NCBI RefSeq assembly: GCF_025971925.1
Contig: NZ_JAPDHV010000008.1
Span: 62,001 to 126,000, forward strand
Source of the DNA: Chryseobacterium oryctis
Lineage (GTDB): Bacteria; Bacteroidota; Bacteroidia; Flavobacteriales; Weeksellaceae
Length of the DNA stretch: 64,000 nt
Direction of reading: 5' to 3'
Under the pieces are notes generated by a model that was not told the origin of the DNA, searched no databases, and saw only the letters and a program-made list of their open reading frames with translations. Positions 52,514-61,831 of this stretch are shown here, in pieces (within the stretch, counting starts at the first letter, position 1; each line of letters starts with the position of its first letter). The translations under genes and the position numbers were made by a program.

Positions 52514-55240
52514 GTGAAAAATTTTACAACGGTATTAAAAATCGCGCCTGCATTTTTATTGGCTAGTACAGTAATTCATGCGCAAACTAAAGACTCTATC
52601 ACAAAAGAGAAAAAAATAGAGGAGGTTGTACTGATTGGGTATGGTAAACAGAAGAAGACTGATCTAACGGGATCTATTACTGCTATTTCAGCTAAAGATT
52701 TTAATGAAGGGAGCATTAATTCAGCTGAACAATTAATACAAGGAAGGGCTTCAGGTTTACAAATTACTAATAATGGTGGTGCACCAGGTTCAGGGGCAAC
52801 AATTAGGATTAGAGGAGGAGCTTCTTTAAATGCTAGTAATGATCCTTTGATTGTTATTGATGGTGTACCTGTGGATAATAATGGAATTAGTGGAGCGTCA
52901 AATCCATTGGCCTTAATTAACCCAAATGATATTGAAAGTTTCAGTATTTTAAAAGATGCTTCTGCAACGGCAATATATGGGAGTAGAGCATCTAATGGTG
53001 TAATAATTATTACAACAAAAAAAGGAACTTCAGGAAAAATAAAGGTTAATTATACAGCTACAACTTCTTTATATGAGAAAATGGGTAATATCAATATGTT
53101 ATCTACAGAACAATTTAGAGATGTAGTCTTGAATAAGGCGCTTCCTTCCTATCAAGCATTGTTGGGTAATTCAAATACTAATTGGCAGAATGAGATTTAT
53201 CAGAAAGCTTTAGGATTTGATAATTCAGTATCATTATCTGGAGGAATTAAAGGATTACCATATAGACTATCTTTAGGATATCTAAATCAAGATGGTATTA
53301 TTAAAACAAATAATATTGAAAGAACCACGGCTTCTTTAAACTTAAATCCTAAATTATTTGATAAGCATTTGGATATTAATTTTAATATCAAAGGAACTTA
53401 TGCAGAGAATAGGTTTAAAGAAGACGGAGCAATTGGTGCTGCTGTAGTATTTGATCCTACTAAACCTGTTTATGATTCTTCATTTACAAATTATAATGGT
53501 TATTGGGAATGGCTGAATTCAAATGGAGATGGGAAACCTAATACTAATGCTACGAAGAATCCTGTTTCTATGTTGAATCAAAGATGGGATCTTTCTTATG
53601 TGAAAAGAGTCTTAGGAAACATTCAGTTTGATTATAAATTTCATTTTTTACCTGAATTGAGAGCAAACTTGAATTTAGGATATGATTATAGTGATTCTAA
53701 TGGAAATACCACAGTATTACCTTCTGCAGCAATGGTCTACTATAAAGAAGGAACTTATAGAAGATATACTCAGGAAAAAAAGAATAAATTATTAGATTTT
53801 TATTTTAATTATTTAAAAACAGTAGAATCTTTAAAGTCTACATTTGATGTAACATTAGGATATTCTTATCAAGATTGGCAAAAGTCTGAGCCTTTTGCTC
53901 CTACTATACTTGGGACGGGAATTTTAGAACCAGCCAGTGGTAATGACACATTCACTCAAAATACTATTTTATCTTATTTTGGGCGTTTCAATTATACATT
54001 TAATAATAAATATTTATTAACAGCTACTTTAAGAAGAGATGCTTCATCAAGATTTAGTAAAGATAATAGAGTTGGTTATTTTCCTTCGGTTGCTTTAGCA
54101 TGGAAAATAGACCAAGAAAATTTTCTTAAAAATTCTAATGTAGTTTCAACATTAAAATTAAGAGCAGGATGGGGGCAAACGGGACAGCAGGAGATTGGGG
54201 GTGATTATCCATATTTAGCAAGATATATAATGTCCAATAGTGGTGCGATGTATCAGCTGGGTGATGAGTTTATTAATACTTTAAGACCCCAAGGGTATGA
54301 TAAAAACATTAAATGGGAAACTACTACGACAACGAATATTGGGTTGGATTTTGGTTTTTTAAAGGATAGAATTAACGGTTCTATTGAGATCTATGAAAAA
54401 AAATCTAAAGATTTACTTGCATTAGTACTTGTCCCAGCAGGAGCAAATCTTACCAATATATTATGGACAAATATTGGAGATTTAAAAAATAAAGGTATTG
54501 AGGCAAATGTAAATTTTAAAGCAATAAATAATTCTAATCTTACGTGGGATATCAATGTAAATGCTACACATTACAAGTCTGAAATAGTTTATATAGCAGG
54601 TACAAAATCTTTACATGGAGGAATTGGTGGAGGAACAGGTAACACAATCCAAGTACACACAGAAGGATATCAACCAAGTGCATTCTATGTGTATCAACAA
54701 GTGTATGATAATGCAGGAAAATCAATAGAGGGAGTTTATGTTGATAGAAACGGAGATGGAGTTATTAATAGTTCAGATTTATATGAGTACAAATCTCCTG
54801 CACCTAAAGTATTATTAGGGTTTTCTACTAAATTAGCATATAAAAATTGGGATTTAGGATTTACTATGAGGGCTAGTCTTGGAAACTATGTATATAATAA
54901 TGTAGCTTCTCAATATGGAAATCTTCAAGGGATATCAAATAATTCTTATTTACAAAATATTCATTCAAGCTATTTAGATACTGGATTTGAAAGGGGGCAG
55001 TATTTTTCAGATTATTATGTTGAAAATGCATCATTTTTGAGAATGGATAATATAAATGTAGGATATAATCTTCCAAGTTTTATTAGTAAAAATTCAAAAA
55101 TGAGAATTTTTGGTTCTGTGCAAAATGCTTTTATTGTAACTAAATACAGTGGCTTAGATCCTGAAGTGTTTAATGGTATAGATAATAATTTGTATCAAAG
55201 ACCAAGAGTTTATTCATTAGGATTTAATTTTCAATTTTAA
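52514..55240 (+). CDS. susC: SusC/RagA-family TonB-linked outer-membrane transporter
   Basis: A 908-residue outer-membrane porter that imports glycan oligomers with TonB energy. The signal peptide ends IHAQ; the TonB box region IEEVVLIGYGKQKKTDLTGSI and plug domain (GRASGLQI, GGAPGSGATIRIRG, DPLIVIDGVPVDNN, SILKDASATAIYGSRASNGVI) are typical, and the barrel ends in SLGFNFQF. It lacks the N-terminal carboxypeptidase-like domain seen in many SusC proteins. The start is GTG. It is the first gene of a starch-type locus; the SusD gene follows after 13 bases. Confidence 0.95.
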   Translation: MKNFTTVLKIAPAFLLASTVIHAQTKDSITKEKKIEEVVLIGYGKQKKTDLTGSITAISAKDFNEGSINSAEQLIQGRASGLQITNNGGAPGSGATIRIRGGASLNASNDPLIVIDGVPVDNNGISGASNPLALINPNDIESFSILKDASATAIYGSRASNGVIIITTKKGTSGKIKVNYTATTSLYEKMGNINMLSTEQFRDVVLNKALPSYQALLGNSNTNWQNEIYQKALGFDNSVSLSGGIKGLPYRLSLGYLNQDGIIKTNNIERTTASLNLNPKLFDKHLDINFNIKGTYAENRFKEDGAIGAAVVFDPTKPVYDSSFTNYNGYWEWLNSNGDGKPNTNATKNPVSMLNQRWDLSYVKRVLGNIQFDYKFHFLPELRANLNLGYDYSDSNGNTTVLPSAAMVYYKEGTYRRYTQEKKNKLLDFYFNYLKTVESLKSTFDVTLGYSYQDWQKSEPFAPTILGTGILEPASGNDTFTQNTILSYFGRFNYTFNNKYLLTATLRRDASSRFSKDNRVGYFPSVALAWKIDQENFLKNSNVVSTLKLRAGWGQTGQQEIGGDYPYLARYIMSNSGAMYQLGDEFINTLRPQGYDKNIKWETTTTTNIGLDFGFLKDRINGSIEIYEKKSKDLLALVLVPAGANLTNILWTNIGDLKNKGIEANVNFKAINNSNLTWDINVNATHYKSEIVYIAGTKSLHGGIGGGTGNTIQVHTEGYQPSAFYVYQQVYDNAGKSIEGVYVDRNGDGVINSSDLYEYKSPAPKVLLGFSTKLAYKNWDLGFTMRASLGNYVYNNVASQYGNLQGISNNSYLQNIHSSYLDTGFERGQYFSDYYVENASFLRMDNINVGYNLPSFISKNSKMRIFGSVQNAFIVTKYSGLDPEVFNGIDNNLYQRPRVYSLGFNFQF

Positions 55241-55253
55241 TTAAAAGAATATC

Positions 55254-56846
55254 ATGACATTAAGATATATAAATAAAATAGTATATACAGCTGGTATTAC
55301 AGCAGCTTTTTTCCTTACTTCCTGTGAGGGAGATTTAGACAGAATGCCCGAAACGGAGGTTACTTCGGCTTCAGTATATGCCGATTTTTCGAATTATAAA
55401 GGAGTCTTGGCTAAAATTTATGCCGGGTTAGCAATGAGTGGTCAAGAAGGTGGAGATGGTAACCCTGATGTTGGAGGAATTGATGGAGGTACTTCAAATT
55501 ATTTACGACAGTATTTTCAAATGCAAGAACTCCCAACAGATGAGGCTATTATTGCATGGAATGATGGTTCTTTGCCAGATATACATAATATGACATGGTC
55601 TGCTAATAATGAATTTATCAGAGCAATGTATTATAGAATTTATTATCAGATTGCAGTAGCCAACGAGTTTATAAGAGAAACATCGGATGAAAAATTAGCT
55701 TCTAGAAATATTACAGGACAAAATGCAGAAGTTTCTAAACTTTATAGAAATGAAGCTAGATTTATGAGGGCGCTAAGTTATTTTCATTCTATTGATTTGT
55801 TTGGGAATGGCCCATTTGTTACTGAGGCAACAGAGGTAGGGGTAACTCCACCACCGAGAATAGATAGAAAATCTTTGTTTGTATATATTGAAACAGAGCT
55901 AAAAGATTTAGAAAATCTTTTAAAAGATCCTAGAACAAATGAATACGGGAGAGCGGACAAAGCAGCTGTTTGGATGCTTCTTTCGAAATTATATTTGAAT
56001 GCAGAAGTTTATACGGGGCAGCCTAGATATTCAGATGCAAGAGTGTATGCTGAAAAAGTTATTAATGCAGGATATTCTTTAATGGCAAATTATGGGGACC
56101 TATTTTTAGCGGATAACAATATAGGAAATAATGAAGCTGTCTTTTCAGTCAATTTTGATGGACAACACACTAGAACTTTTGGTGGTACTACTTATATAAT
56201 TCATGGGTCTGTTGGAGGAAGTATGAATCCAGGTCAATTTGGTATTAATAGTGGTTGGGGAGGATTGAGATCTACTAAAAACCTAGTGAATCTTTTTCCA
56301 GATCCTAATGGAAACTTAGATAAAAGAGGAAAGTTCCATTCGGATGGTCAAAATTTAGAGATTAGTAATGTTTTCTCTTTTACGGATGGTTATCCATTAA
56401 TTAAATTTAAAAATGTAAAAAAAGATGGTTCTCAAGGCTCTGATACAACAGGAGATTTTGTAGATACTGATTTCCCAATGTTTAGGCTTGCAGAAGCATA
56501 TCTAATATATGCAGAAGCTGTTTTACGTGGTGGCGGTGGAAGCAATGCTACAGCTATTCAATATATAAATCAATTAAGACAAAGAGCGTACGGAAATACA
56601 TCAGGCAATGTGAGTTCAATAAACCTTGATTTTATTTTGGACGAAAGAGCTAGAGAACTTTCATGGGAAGCAGCAAGAAGATCAGATTTAATCCGATTTG
56701 GCAAGTTTACTTCTGGTTCATATCTTTGGCCATTTAAGGGAGGAGTCAAGGATGGTAAAGCTGTAGAAGGGTACAGAGCTCTTTATCCTATACCTGATTC
56801 AGATTTGAATGCCAATCCCAATTTAATTCAAAATCCTGGATATTAA
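55254..56846 (+). CDS. susD: SusD/RagB-family glycan-binding lipoprotein
   Basis: A 530-residue surface lipoprotein that caps SusC and binds the glycan. The signal and lipobox TSC (FFLTSCEGDLD, Cys at about residue 24) are clear; the tetratricopeptide region is LYRNEARFMRALSYFHSIDLFGNGPFV, and the C-terminal RAYGNTSG with ERARELSWEAARRSDLIRFGKF is family-typical. Length is normal. It follows susC directly and precedes the SusE-like gene. Confidence 0.95.
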   Translation: MTLRYINKIVYTAGITAAFFLTSCEGDLDRMPETEVTSASVYADFSNYKGVLAKIYAGLAMSGQEGGDGNPDVGGIDGGTSNYLRQYFQMQELPTDEAIIAWNDGSLPDIHNMTWSANNEFIRAMYYRIYYQIAVANEFIRETSDEKLASRNITGQNAEVSKLYRNEARFMRALSYFHSIDLFGNGPFVTEATEVGVTPPPRIDRKSLFVYIETELKDLENLLKDPRTNEYGRADKAAVWMLLSKLYLNAEVYTGQPRYSDARVYAEKVINAGYSLMANYGDLFLADNNIGNNEAVFSVNFDGQHTRTFGGTTYIIHGSVGGSMNPGQFGINSGWGGLRSTKNLVNLFPDPNGNLDKRGKFHSDGQNLEISNVFSFTDGYPLIKFKNVKKDGSQGSDTTGDFVDTDFPMFRLAEAYLIYAEAVLRGGGGSNATAIQYINQLRQRAYGNTSGNVSSINLDFILDERARELSWEAARRSDLIRFGKFTSGSYLWPFKGGVKDGKAVEGYRALYPIPDSDLNANPNLIQNPGY

Positions 56847-56866
56847 TCAAAAAACACTAACTGAAA

Positions 56867-57973
56867 ATGAAACATTTTTTTAAAATAGTATCCCTATTGT
56901 TTATAGGTTTTCTAATAATTTCTTGCGAAAAAGATGAAGAACAAGCGATTTTAGGACAAGGTACCATTCCTACTTTAAAGGCAGATAAAACAAATCTTAT
57001 TTTATTGAAAGATAACGAAGCTGATATTGCTGTGAAATTTGATTGGACTAATCCAAAATTTGAAACACAAGTTGCTTTGAAAAATGCATTAGAATTTTCA
57101 ATTGCTGGAACTAATTTTCAAAGTATTAAAAGTGTAGACGTATCAGCTGTAGATTTATCTGCAACTTATACTGTAAGTGCTTTAAATAAAATTATGCTTG
57201 ATGCTGGCTTGCTTCCGAATGTTGCAAATCAGGTTGAAGTGAGAATGAAGTCCTCTGTGGGAAGCATTGTTTTATACTCTAATACTGTTGCATTAACCGT
57301 CACACCATATTTAACAGAATTTCCTTCCTTTTATTTGGTTGGTGAGGCATCTGCTGTAGGTTGGAATGCAGGAAGTGCTCAATTATTATATAAAAATGAA
57401 AGTACTTCTACAATTTATACATATCTTGAAAACGGTAAGTCTTTCAGGTTTTTAGGGCAACAAGATTGGAATCCTTTAAATTATAGTTTAGATGCAGCAG
57501 GAATACAAGATGCTAATAAGTACTTTAAAACCTGGTCTTCAAATTTCGTAGCTGCACCAGCTGAAAATATTCAATTTACTGGAGCTACAGGTATGTATAA
57601 AATTGTAATTAATGCAGACCCAACACTAAAAAGTATTGAAGCAACTCCTTCTGCTGTTAATAACTGGAATCCTACTAACTTATATTTAGTGGGAACAGTT
57701 AATGGATGGAATGCGGGAACTGCAATCCCAATGACAAGTTTAGGAGATGGGAAATTTGAACATACAATTTCTCTTTCAGCAGGAACTCAGATTAAATTCT
57801 TGGGTCAACAATCTTGGGGAGATTTAGATTGGGGTAATATTTCAGCTGATGGAAATACGGGATATCTGGGACCAAAAGGAAGTAATGGAAATATTACTTT
57901 TGATGGTACAGGAGGAAGTTACAAAATTTCAGTTGATGTAAAATTGGGAATTTATAAAATTCAACCATTATAA
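56867..57973 (+). CDS. SusE-like outer-membrane glycan-binding lipoprotein
   Basis: A 368-residue lipoprotein with lipobox ISC (Cys at about residue 20). The N-terminal part (about 25-145, with TLKADKTNLILLKDNEADIAVKFDW) is a SusE-type Ig-like domain. Two related C-terminal modules follow: FYLVGEASAVGWNAGSA with FLGQQDWNP, and LYLVGTVNGWNAGTAIPM with FLGQQSWGD, matching tandem starch-binding modules of SusE/SusF. It binds alpha-glucan at the cell surface. The susC-susD-susE order supports one operon, ended by a terminator. Confidence 0.88.
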   Translation: MKHFFKIVSLLFIGFLIISCEKDEEQAILGQGTIPTLKADKTNLILLKDNEADIAVKFDWTNPKFETQVALKNALEFSIAGTNFQSIKSVDVSAVDLSATYTVSALNKIMLDAGLLPNVANQVEVRMKSSVGSIVLYSNTVALTVTPYLTEFPSFYLVGEASAVGWNAGSAQLLYKNESTSTIYTYLENGKSFRFLGQQDWNPLNYSLDAAGIQDANKYFKTWSSNFVAAPAENIQFTGATGMYKIVINADPTLKSIEATPSAVNNWNPTNLYLVGTVNGWNAGTAIPMTSLGDGKFEHTISLSAGTQIKFLGQQSWGDLDWGNISADGNTGYLGPKGSNGNITFDGTGGSYKISVDVKLGIYKIQPL

Positions 57974-57994
57974 TATTATTTGAATTTACATAGC

Positions 57995-58025
57995 AAAGTG
58001 TTGCTTTACGGCAACACTTTTTTTA
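57995..58025 (+). terminator. Terminator after the SusE-like gene
   Basis: AAAGTGTTGC and GCAACACTTT form a perfect stem followed by a T tract. The GH97 gene begins 26 bases later and may depend on read-through or another promoter. Confidence 0.85.
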
Positions 58026-58050
58026 TTTTTAAAGTTTATAAATAGTCATT

Positions 58051-60204
58051 ATGAAGAAAATTACAGTTGGAGCTTTTTTGCTCTCAATGATGTTTGTGGG
58101 TATTAATGCACAATCCTTAAAATCACCGGACGGGAAGTTTGAAATGAATTTCCAACTAAAACAGGGAGTACCTTATTATAATCTTAAATATAACGGAAAT
58201 GTGGTAGTTGAAGATTCAAAATTAGGGTTGAGATTATTTAAAGATACTGCCATAAAATTTGCTTCTGAAATTGCGAAGCCGGAAGATTTAAAATTTGATT
58301 TAAACAATGGTTTTACCAAAACTGATGAAAAAAGAGATTCTAAAAACGAAACTTGGCAGCCTGTATTAGGTGAAAAGAAAAATTATATCAATCATTATAA
58401 CGAATTAGCAGTTACTCTTAATCAGACTTCTTCAGATAGAAGTATTGTTGTGAAATTCAGATTATTCAATGATGGATTAGGATTCAGATACGAATTTCCT
58501 CAACAAAAAAATCTTAATTATTTCGTAATCAGAGAAGAAGATTCTGAAATAGATTTTCCGACTGATATGAAAGCTTGGTGGATTGTAGCTGATTATGATT
58601 CTCAAGAATATCAGTATCAGGAAACTAAAATTTCTGAAATTCCTGCAAGATGGGATAAAGCTTACGATTCTAATGCATCTCAAAAGTTAATTAAAAATGC
58701 CGTTCAATCTCCTTTGATGCTTAAAAAAGAAGGGAAAGAACCATTGTACGTTAATGTTGCTGAAGCTGCTGTTTTGAATTATCCTGCTTCTCATCTTGAA
58801 GTTGATGCTCAAAATTATAAGTTTAAAACTCATCTTACTGCAGATAGACAAGGTGCAAAAGGGTATATTCAAACTCCTTCTGTAACGCCTTGGAGAACAA
58901 TAATTGTTGCTCCAAAAGCGGAAGAAGTAATGGATTCGAAAATGATTTTCAACCTTAATGAACCAACAAAATATACCGATACTTCTTATATTAAACCAAC
59001 AAAATATATGGGAGTTTGGTGGGAAATGATTATCGGAAAATCTCAATGGGCTTATTCTACCGCTGAAAATGTTCATTTGGGAGTTACTGATTTTTCAAAA
59101 CTGACACCCAACGGAAAACATGCTGCCAATAATACTAGAGTAAAAGAATATATTGATTTTGCTGCGGAAAATGGTTTTGGTGGATTGCTGATTGAAGGTT
59201 GGAACGTTGGTTGGGAAGATTGGTTCGGTCATTCCAAAGAGTATGTTTTTGATTTTATTACTCCATATCCGGATTTTGATATTAAAATGTTGAATGAATA
59301 TGCTCATTCCAAAGGAATTAAATTAATAATGCATCATGAAACATCTGGTTCAGCTACTAATTATGAGAGATGGGCAGATAAAGCATTTCAATTGATGAAT
59401 AAATATGGTTATGAGTCTGTAAAAACAGGTTATGTAGGAGATATTATACCAAGAGGGGAGCACCATTATTCTCAATGGACGATTAATCATTATTACAGAA
59501 TTGCGGAAAAAGCAAATGAGTATAAAATCATGATAAACTCTCATGAATCTGTACGTCCGACAGGGGAAAGCAGAACATATCCTAACTGGATTTCAGCTGA
59601 AGCAGCTCGTGGTACCGAGTATGATGCTTTTGGAGGAAATAATCCGGATCATCAGACAATTCTTCCGTTTACAAGATGGATGGGTGGTTCTATGGATTAT
59701 ACACCGGGGATTTTCCAGACAAAACTTGATTATTATTTCCCTGGAGATACCCGTTTTGTGAAAACAACTTTAGCAAAACAATTAGCGTTATATGTCACAA
59801 TGTATATGCCTCTTCAAATGGCTGCAGATTTACCTGAAAACTATAAAAAACATATGGATGCTTTTCAGTTTATCAAAGATGTAGCTGCGGATTGGGATGA
59901 TACAAAAATTTTAGCAGCCGAACCCGGAGATTATGTAGTTACAGCAAGAAAGGCAAAAGGCACAGAAAATTGGTTTGTTGGAGGTATTACAGACGAAAAT
60001 AAACGTGATTATACAGTAGATTTTTCTTTCTTAGATAAAGGACAGAAGTATGAAGCTACCATATATGAAGACGGAAAAGATGCTGATTATATTAATAATC
60101 CTCAAAATTATAATATCTATAAGAAAATCATTACAAGTAAGTCGAAAATAAATTTTAAAATGGCTAGAAGTGGTGGTTTTGCAATAACTATTAAAAAAAT
60201 GTAA
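58051..60204 (+). CDS. susB: Glycoside hydrolase family 97 alpha-glucosidase (SusB-like)
   Basis: A 717-residue exported enzyme (signal ending INAQ) that hydrolyses alpha-glucosidic bonds of malto-oligosaccharides in the periplasm. N-terminal beta-sandwich: SPDGKFEMNF, YNLKYNGNVV, LGLRLFKD. The catalytic barrel contains GVWWEMIIGKSQWAYST, FGGLLIEGWNVGWEDW, LIMHHETSGSATNYE and INSHESVRPTGESRTYPNW. Conserved Glu residues in this last block fit the inverting SusB-type subgroup, though I cannot confirm the number. It completes the SusCDE locus. Confidence 0.92.
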   Translation: MKKITVGAFLLSMMFVGINAQSLKSPDGKFEMNFQLKQGVPYYNLKYNGNVVVEDSKLGLRLFKDTAIKFASEIAKPEDLKFDLNNGFTKTDEKRDSKNETWQPVLGEKKNYINHYNELAVTLNQTSSDRSIVVKFRLFNDGLGFRYEFPQQKNLNYFVIREEDSEIDFPTDMKAWWIVADYDSQEYQYQETKISEIPARWDKAYDSNASQKLIKNAVQSPLMLKKEGKEPLYVNVAEAAVLNYPASHLEVDAQNYKFKTHLTADRQGAKGYIQTPSVTPWRTIIVAPKAEEVMDSKMIFNLNEPTKYTDTSYIKPTKYMGVWWEMIIGKSQWAYSTAENVHLGVTDFSKLTPNGKHAANNTRVKEYIDFAAENGFGGLLIEGWNVGWEDWFGHSKEYVFDFITPYPDFDIKMLNEYAHSKGIKLIMHHETSGSATNYERWADKAFQLMNKYGYESVKTGYVGDIIPRGEHHYSQWTINHYYRIAEKANEYKIMINSHESVRPTGESRTYPNWISAEAARGTEYDAFGGNNPDHQTILPFTRWMGGSMDYTPGIFQTKLDYYFPGDTRFVKTTLAKQLALYVTMYMPLQMAADLPENYKKHMDAFQFIKDVAADWDDTKILAAEPGDYVVTARKAKGTENWFVGGITDENKRDYTVDFSFLDKGQKYEATIYEDGKDADYINNPQNYNIYKKIITSKSKINFKMARSGGFAITIKKM

Positions 60205-60222
60205 TTATTTTACAAATTACTC

Positions 60223-60253
60223 TTGTTCGTGTGAAAAATAATTTCTATATTTG
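60223..60253 (+). promoter_or_regulatory. Promoter of the second peptide precursor
   Basis: TTG at 60223-60225 and TATATTTG at 60246-60253 are 20 bases apart, a good flavobacterial promoter fit. The leader to the precursor ATG is about 33 bases. It separates this cluster from the GH97 gene. Confidence 0.65.
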
Positions 60254-60291
60254 GTGAATTAGTATAATTTATTAATAAAAACTATTTTACC

Positions 60292-60513
60292 ATGAAAAAG
60301 AAACTTAAAATCACAAGCAGTTTAGAAGAAAAGAACATTCTAAAAAAAGCAATGCAATCGTCTGAAAATGTAGATTTGTATAAATCTATTTTTGGAGGTA
60401 CTATTAATTCCGGAAATATGACTCAAAATTGTAATGTTGCGGTTATATCAGGGGCTTCTGCGGCTTATAATAAAATTGATCAATTCTTGTTAGCTACTAC
60501 CCCTACTAAGTAG
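60292..60513 (+). CDS. Precursor peptide of the radical SAM/oxygenase-like cluster
   Basis: A 73-residue peptide. The leader (about residues 1-36) has the helical, charged LEEKNILKKAMQSSENVDLYKSIFGG shape and ends at Gly35-Gly36 (text split around position 20). The 37-residue core has one Cys (Cys47), two aromatic residues (Tyr59, Phe65) and a cluster AAYNKIDQFLLATTPTK. Y-N-K and F-L-L are possible three-residue cyclophane sites. The gene has its own promoter and is followed by a terminator-like hairpin before the maturase. Its role as substrate follows from position and leader shape, not from a family match. Confidence 0.72.
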   Translation: MKKKLKITSSLEEKNILKKAMQSSENVDLYKSIFGGTINSGNMTQNCNVAVISGASAAYNKIDQFLLATTPTK

Positions 60514-60534
60514 TAATTTCTAAATTAAAAATTC

Positions 60535-60577
60535 ATAGTTCTTCGTTGTAATTAATAACGGAGAACTATTTTTTATC
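60535..60577 (+). terminator. Leaky terminator or attenuator between precursor and maturase
   Basis: ATAGTTCTTCGTT pairs with AACGGAGAACTAT (a near-perfect stem), followed by a T tract, ten bases before the radical SAM start. It would let the precursor be made in excess of its enzymes. Confidence 0.75.
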
Positions 60578-60586
60578 AGATATAGT

Positions 60587-61831
60587 ATGATTACATCTTT
60601 TGTGTTAAAGGTTGCAAGTAGGTGCAATCTTAATTGCTCGTATTGTTATATGTATAATTTAGGTGATAAAACTTATTTGAAGCAGCCTAAATTTATGTCG
60701 ATTGATACAATAAAAACTTTCGCAACTAAACTTAATGAATATTGTCTAGAAAATAATTTGAATAATATACAAATTGTTTTTCATGGTGGAGAACCTTTGT
60801 TAATATCCAAAGATTTTTATCGAGATTCAATTAAAATATTTAAGGAAACTCTTCCTAATAATTATTTTGATTTTGTGATACAAACCAACGGTGTTGGGTT
60901 AGACGATGATTGGTATCAATTATTCAATGAATTGAATATCAGAGTAGGTATAAGTATGGATGGCCCTCAGGAGTACCATGATAAATATCGTGTTTTTCAT
61001 AATGGAAAAGGATCTTATGAGGAAGTTAAAAAAGCTATTACATTAGGACTAAATTATGGACTTAACGGTATATTGTCTGTAATTAATATTAAAATTCCTC
61101 CTCAAGAACTTTATGATGAAGTCAAGAGTCTTAAAATAAATGGACTTAATATTCTTCTTCCGGATGGTCATTTTGATCAACTTCCAGATGGGATGGAAAA
61201 AGAACTCGTTAATACAAGAAATTACACACCTTATGCAGATTGGCTTATAGAATTATTTAAAATTTGGAAAAACGACAAAGATAGAGTAAGTATAAGATTC
61301 TTTAAAACTCTTATTGATTTGATTGTAGGAGAGGATGAAGGAGATCAGATTTTAGGTAAAAATATTAATGGTGTTGCTGTTTTGGAAACCAATGGCAATT
61401 TAGAGGTTGCAGACTTTATAAGAGCTTGCTATGAAGGGATAACCAGGAATGATATTAATATTCATACTCATTCTATTGGTGATGTTTTTAATGATAGACT
61501 CTTTAATGTTTATATGAATGCTCATGCTATGGTATCACAAAAATGTCTTAACTGTTCAATTTATGATTTTTGCGGAGGCGGATTTTTAGGAAATCGATAT
61601 TCTAACGATAGAGGTTTTGATAATCCTACCATTTATTGTCATGACATGATCAAACTTATCACTTATATTCAGAATGACATTATTGATGGAATTCCTGAGG
61701 ACACGCAAAAGGAGATGGAATTGTCAAAGGTTTCTTATGAAGATATTGTGAATGAATTGGAAGATAATAATGAGGATATTATGATTGATACAGAGGTTAA
61801 AGAGAAATTAATGTATTATCGTTTGGCATGA
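60587..61831 (+). CDS. Radical SAM/SPASM peptide maturase, cyclophane-forming type
   Basis: A 414-residue enzyme. The radical SAM motif CNLNCSYC is at Cys13, Cys17 and Cys20, very close to the N-terminus. The SPASM domain has Cys281, then CLNCSIYDFCGGG (Cys320, Cys323, Cys329) and Cys351 in GFDNPTIYCHDM. The CGGG, NRYS and GFDNP words match FxsB/XyeB-type maturases, which make carbon-carbon links between an aromatic ring and the beta-carbon of a residue two positions later. The precursor is next to it. It overlaps the next gene by four bases (ATGA). Confidence 0.85.
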   Translation: MITSFVLKVASRCNLNCSYCYMYNLGDKTYLKQPKFMSIDTIKTFATKLNEYCLENNLNNIQIVFHGGEPLLISKDFYRDSIKIFKETLPNNYFDFVIQTNGVGLDDDWYQLFNELNIRVGISMDGPQEYHDKYRVFHNGKGSYEEVKKAITLGLNYGLNGILSVINIKIPPQELYDEVKSLKINGLNILLPDGHFDQLPDGMEKELVNTRNYTPYADWLIELFKIWKNDKDRVSIRFFKTLIDLIVGEDEGDQILGKNINGVAVLETNGNLEVADFIRACYEGITRNDINIHTHSIGDVFNDRLFNVYMNAHAMVSQKCLNCSIYDFCGGGFLGNRYSNDRGFDNPTIYCHDMIKLITYIQNDIIDGIPEDTQKEMELSKVSYEDIVNELEDNNEDIMIDTEVKEKLMYYRLA

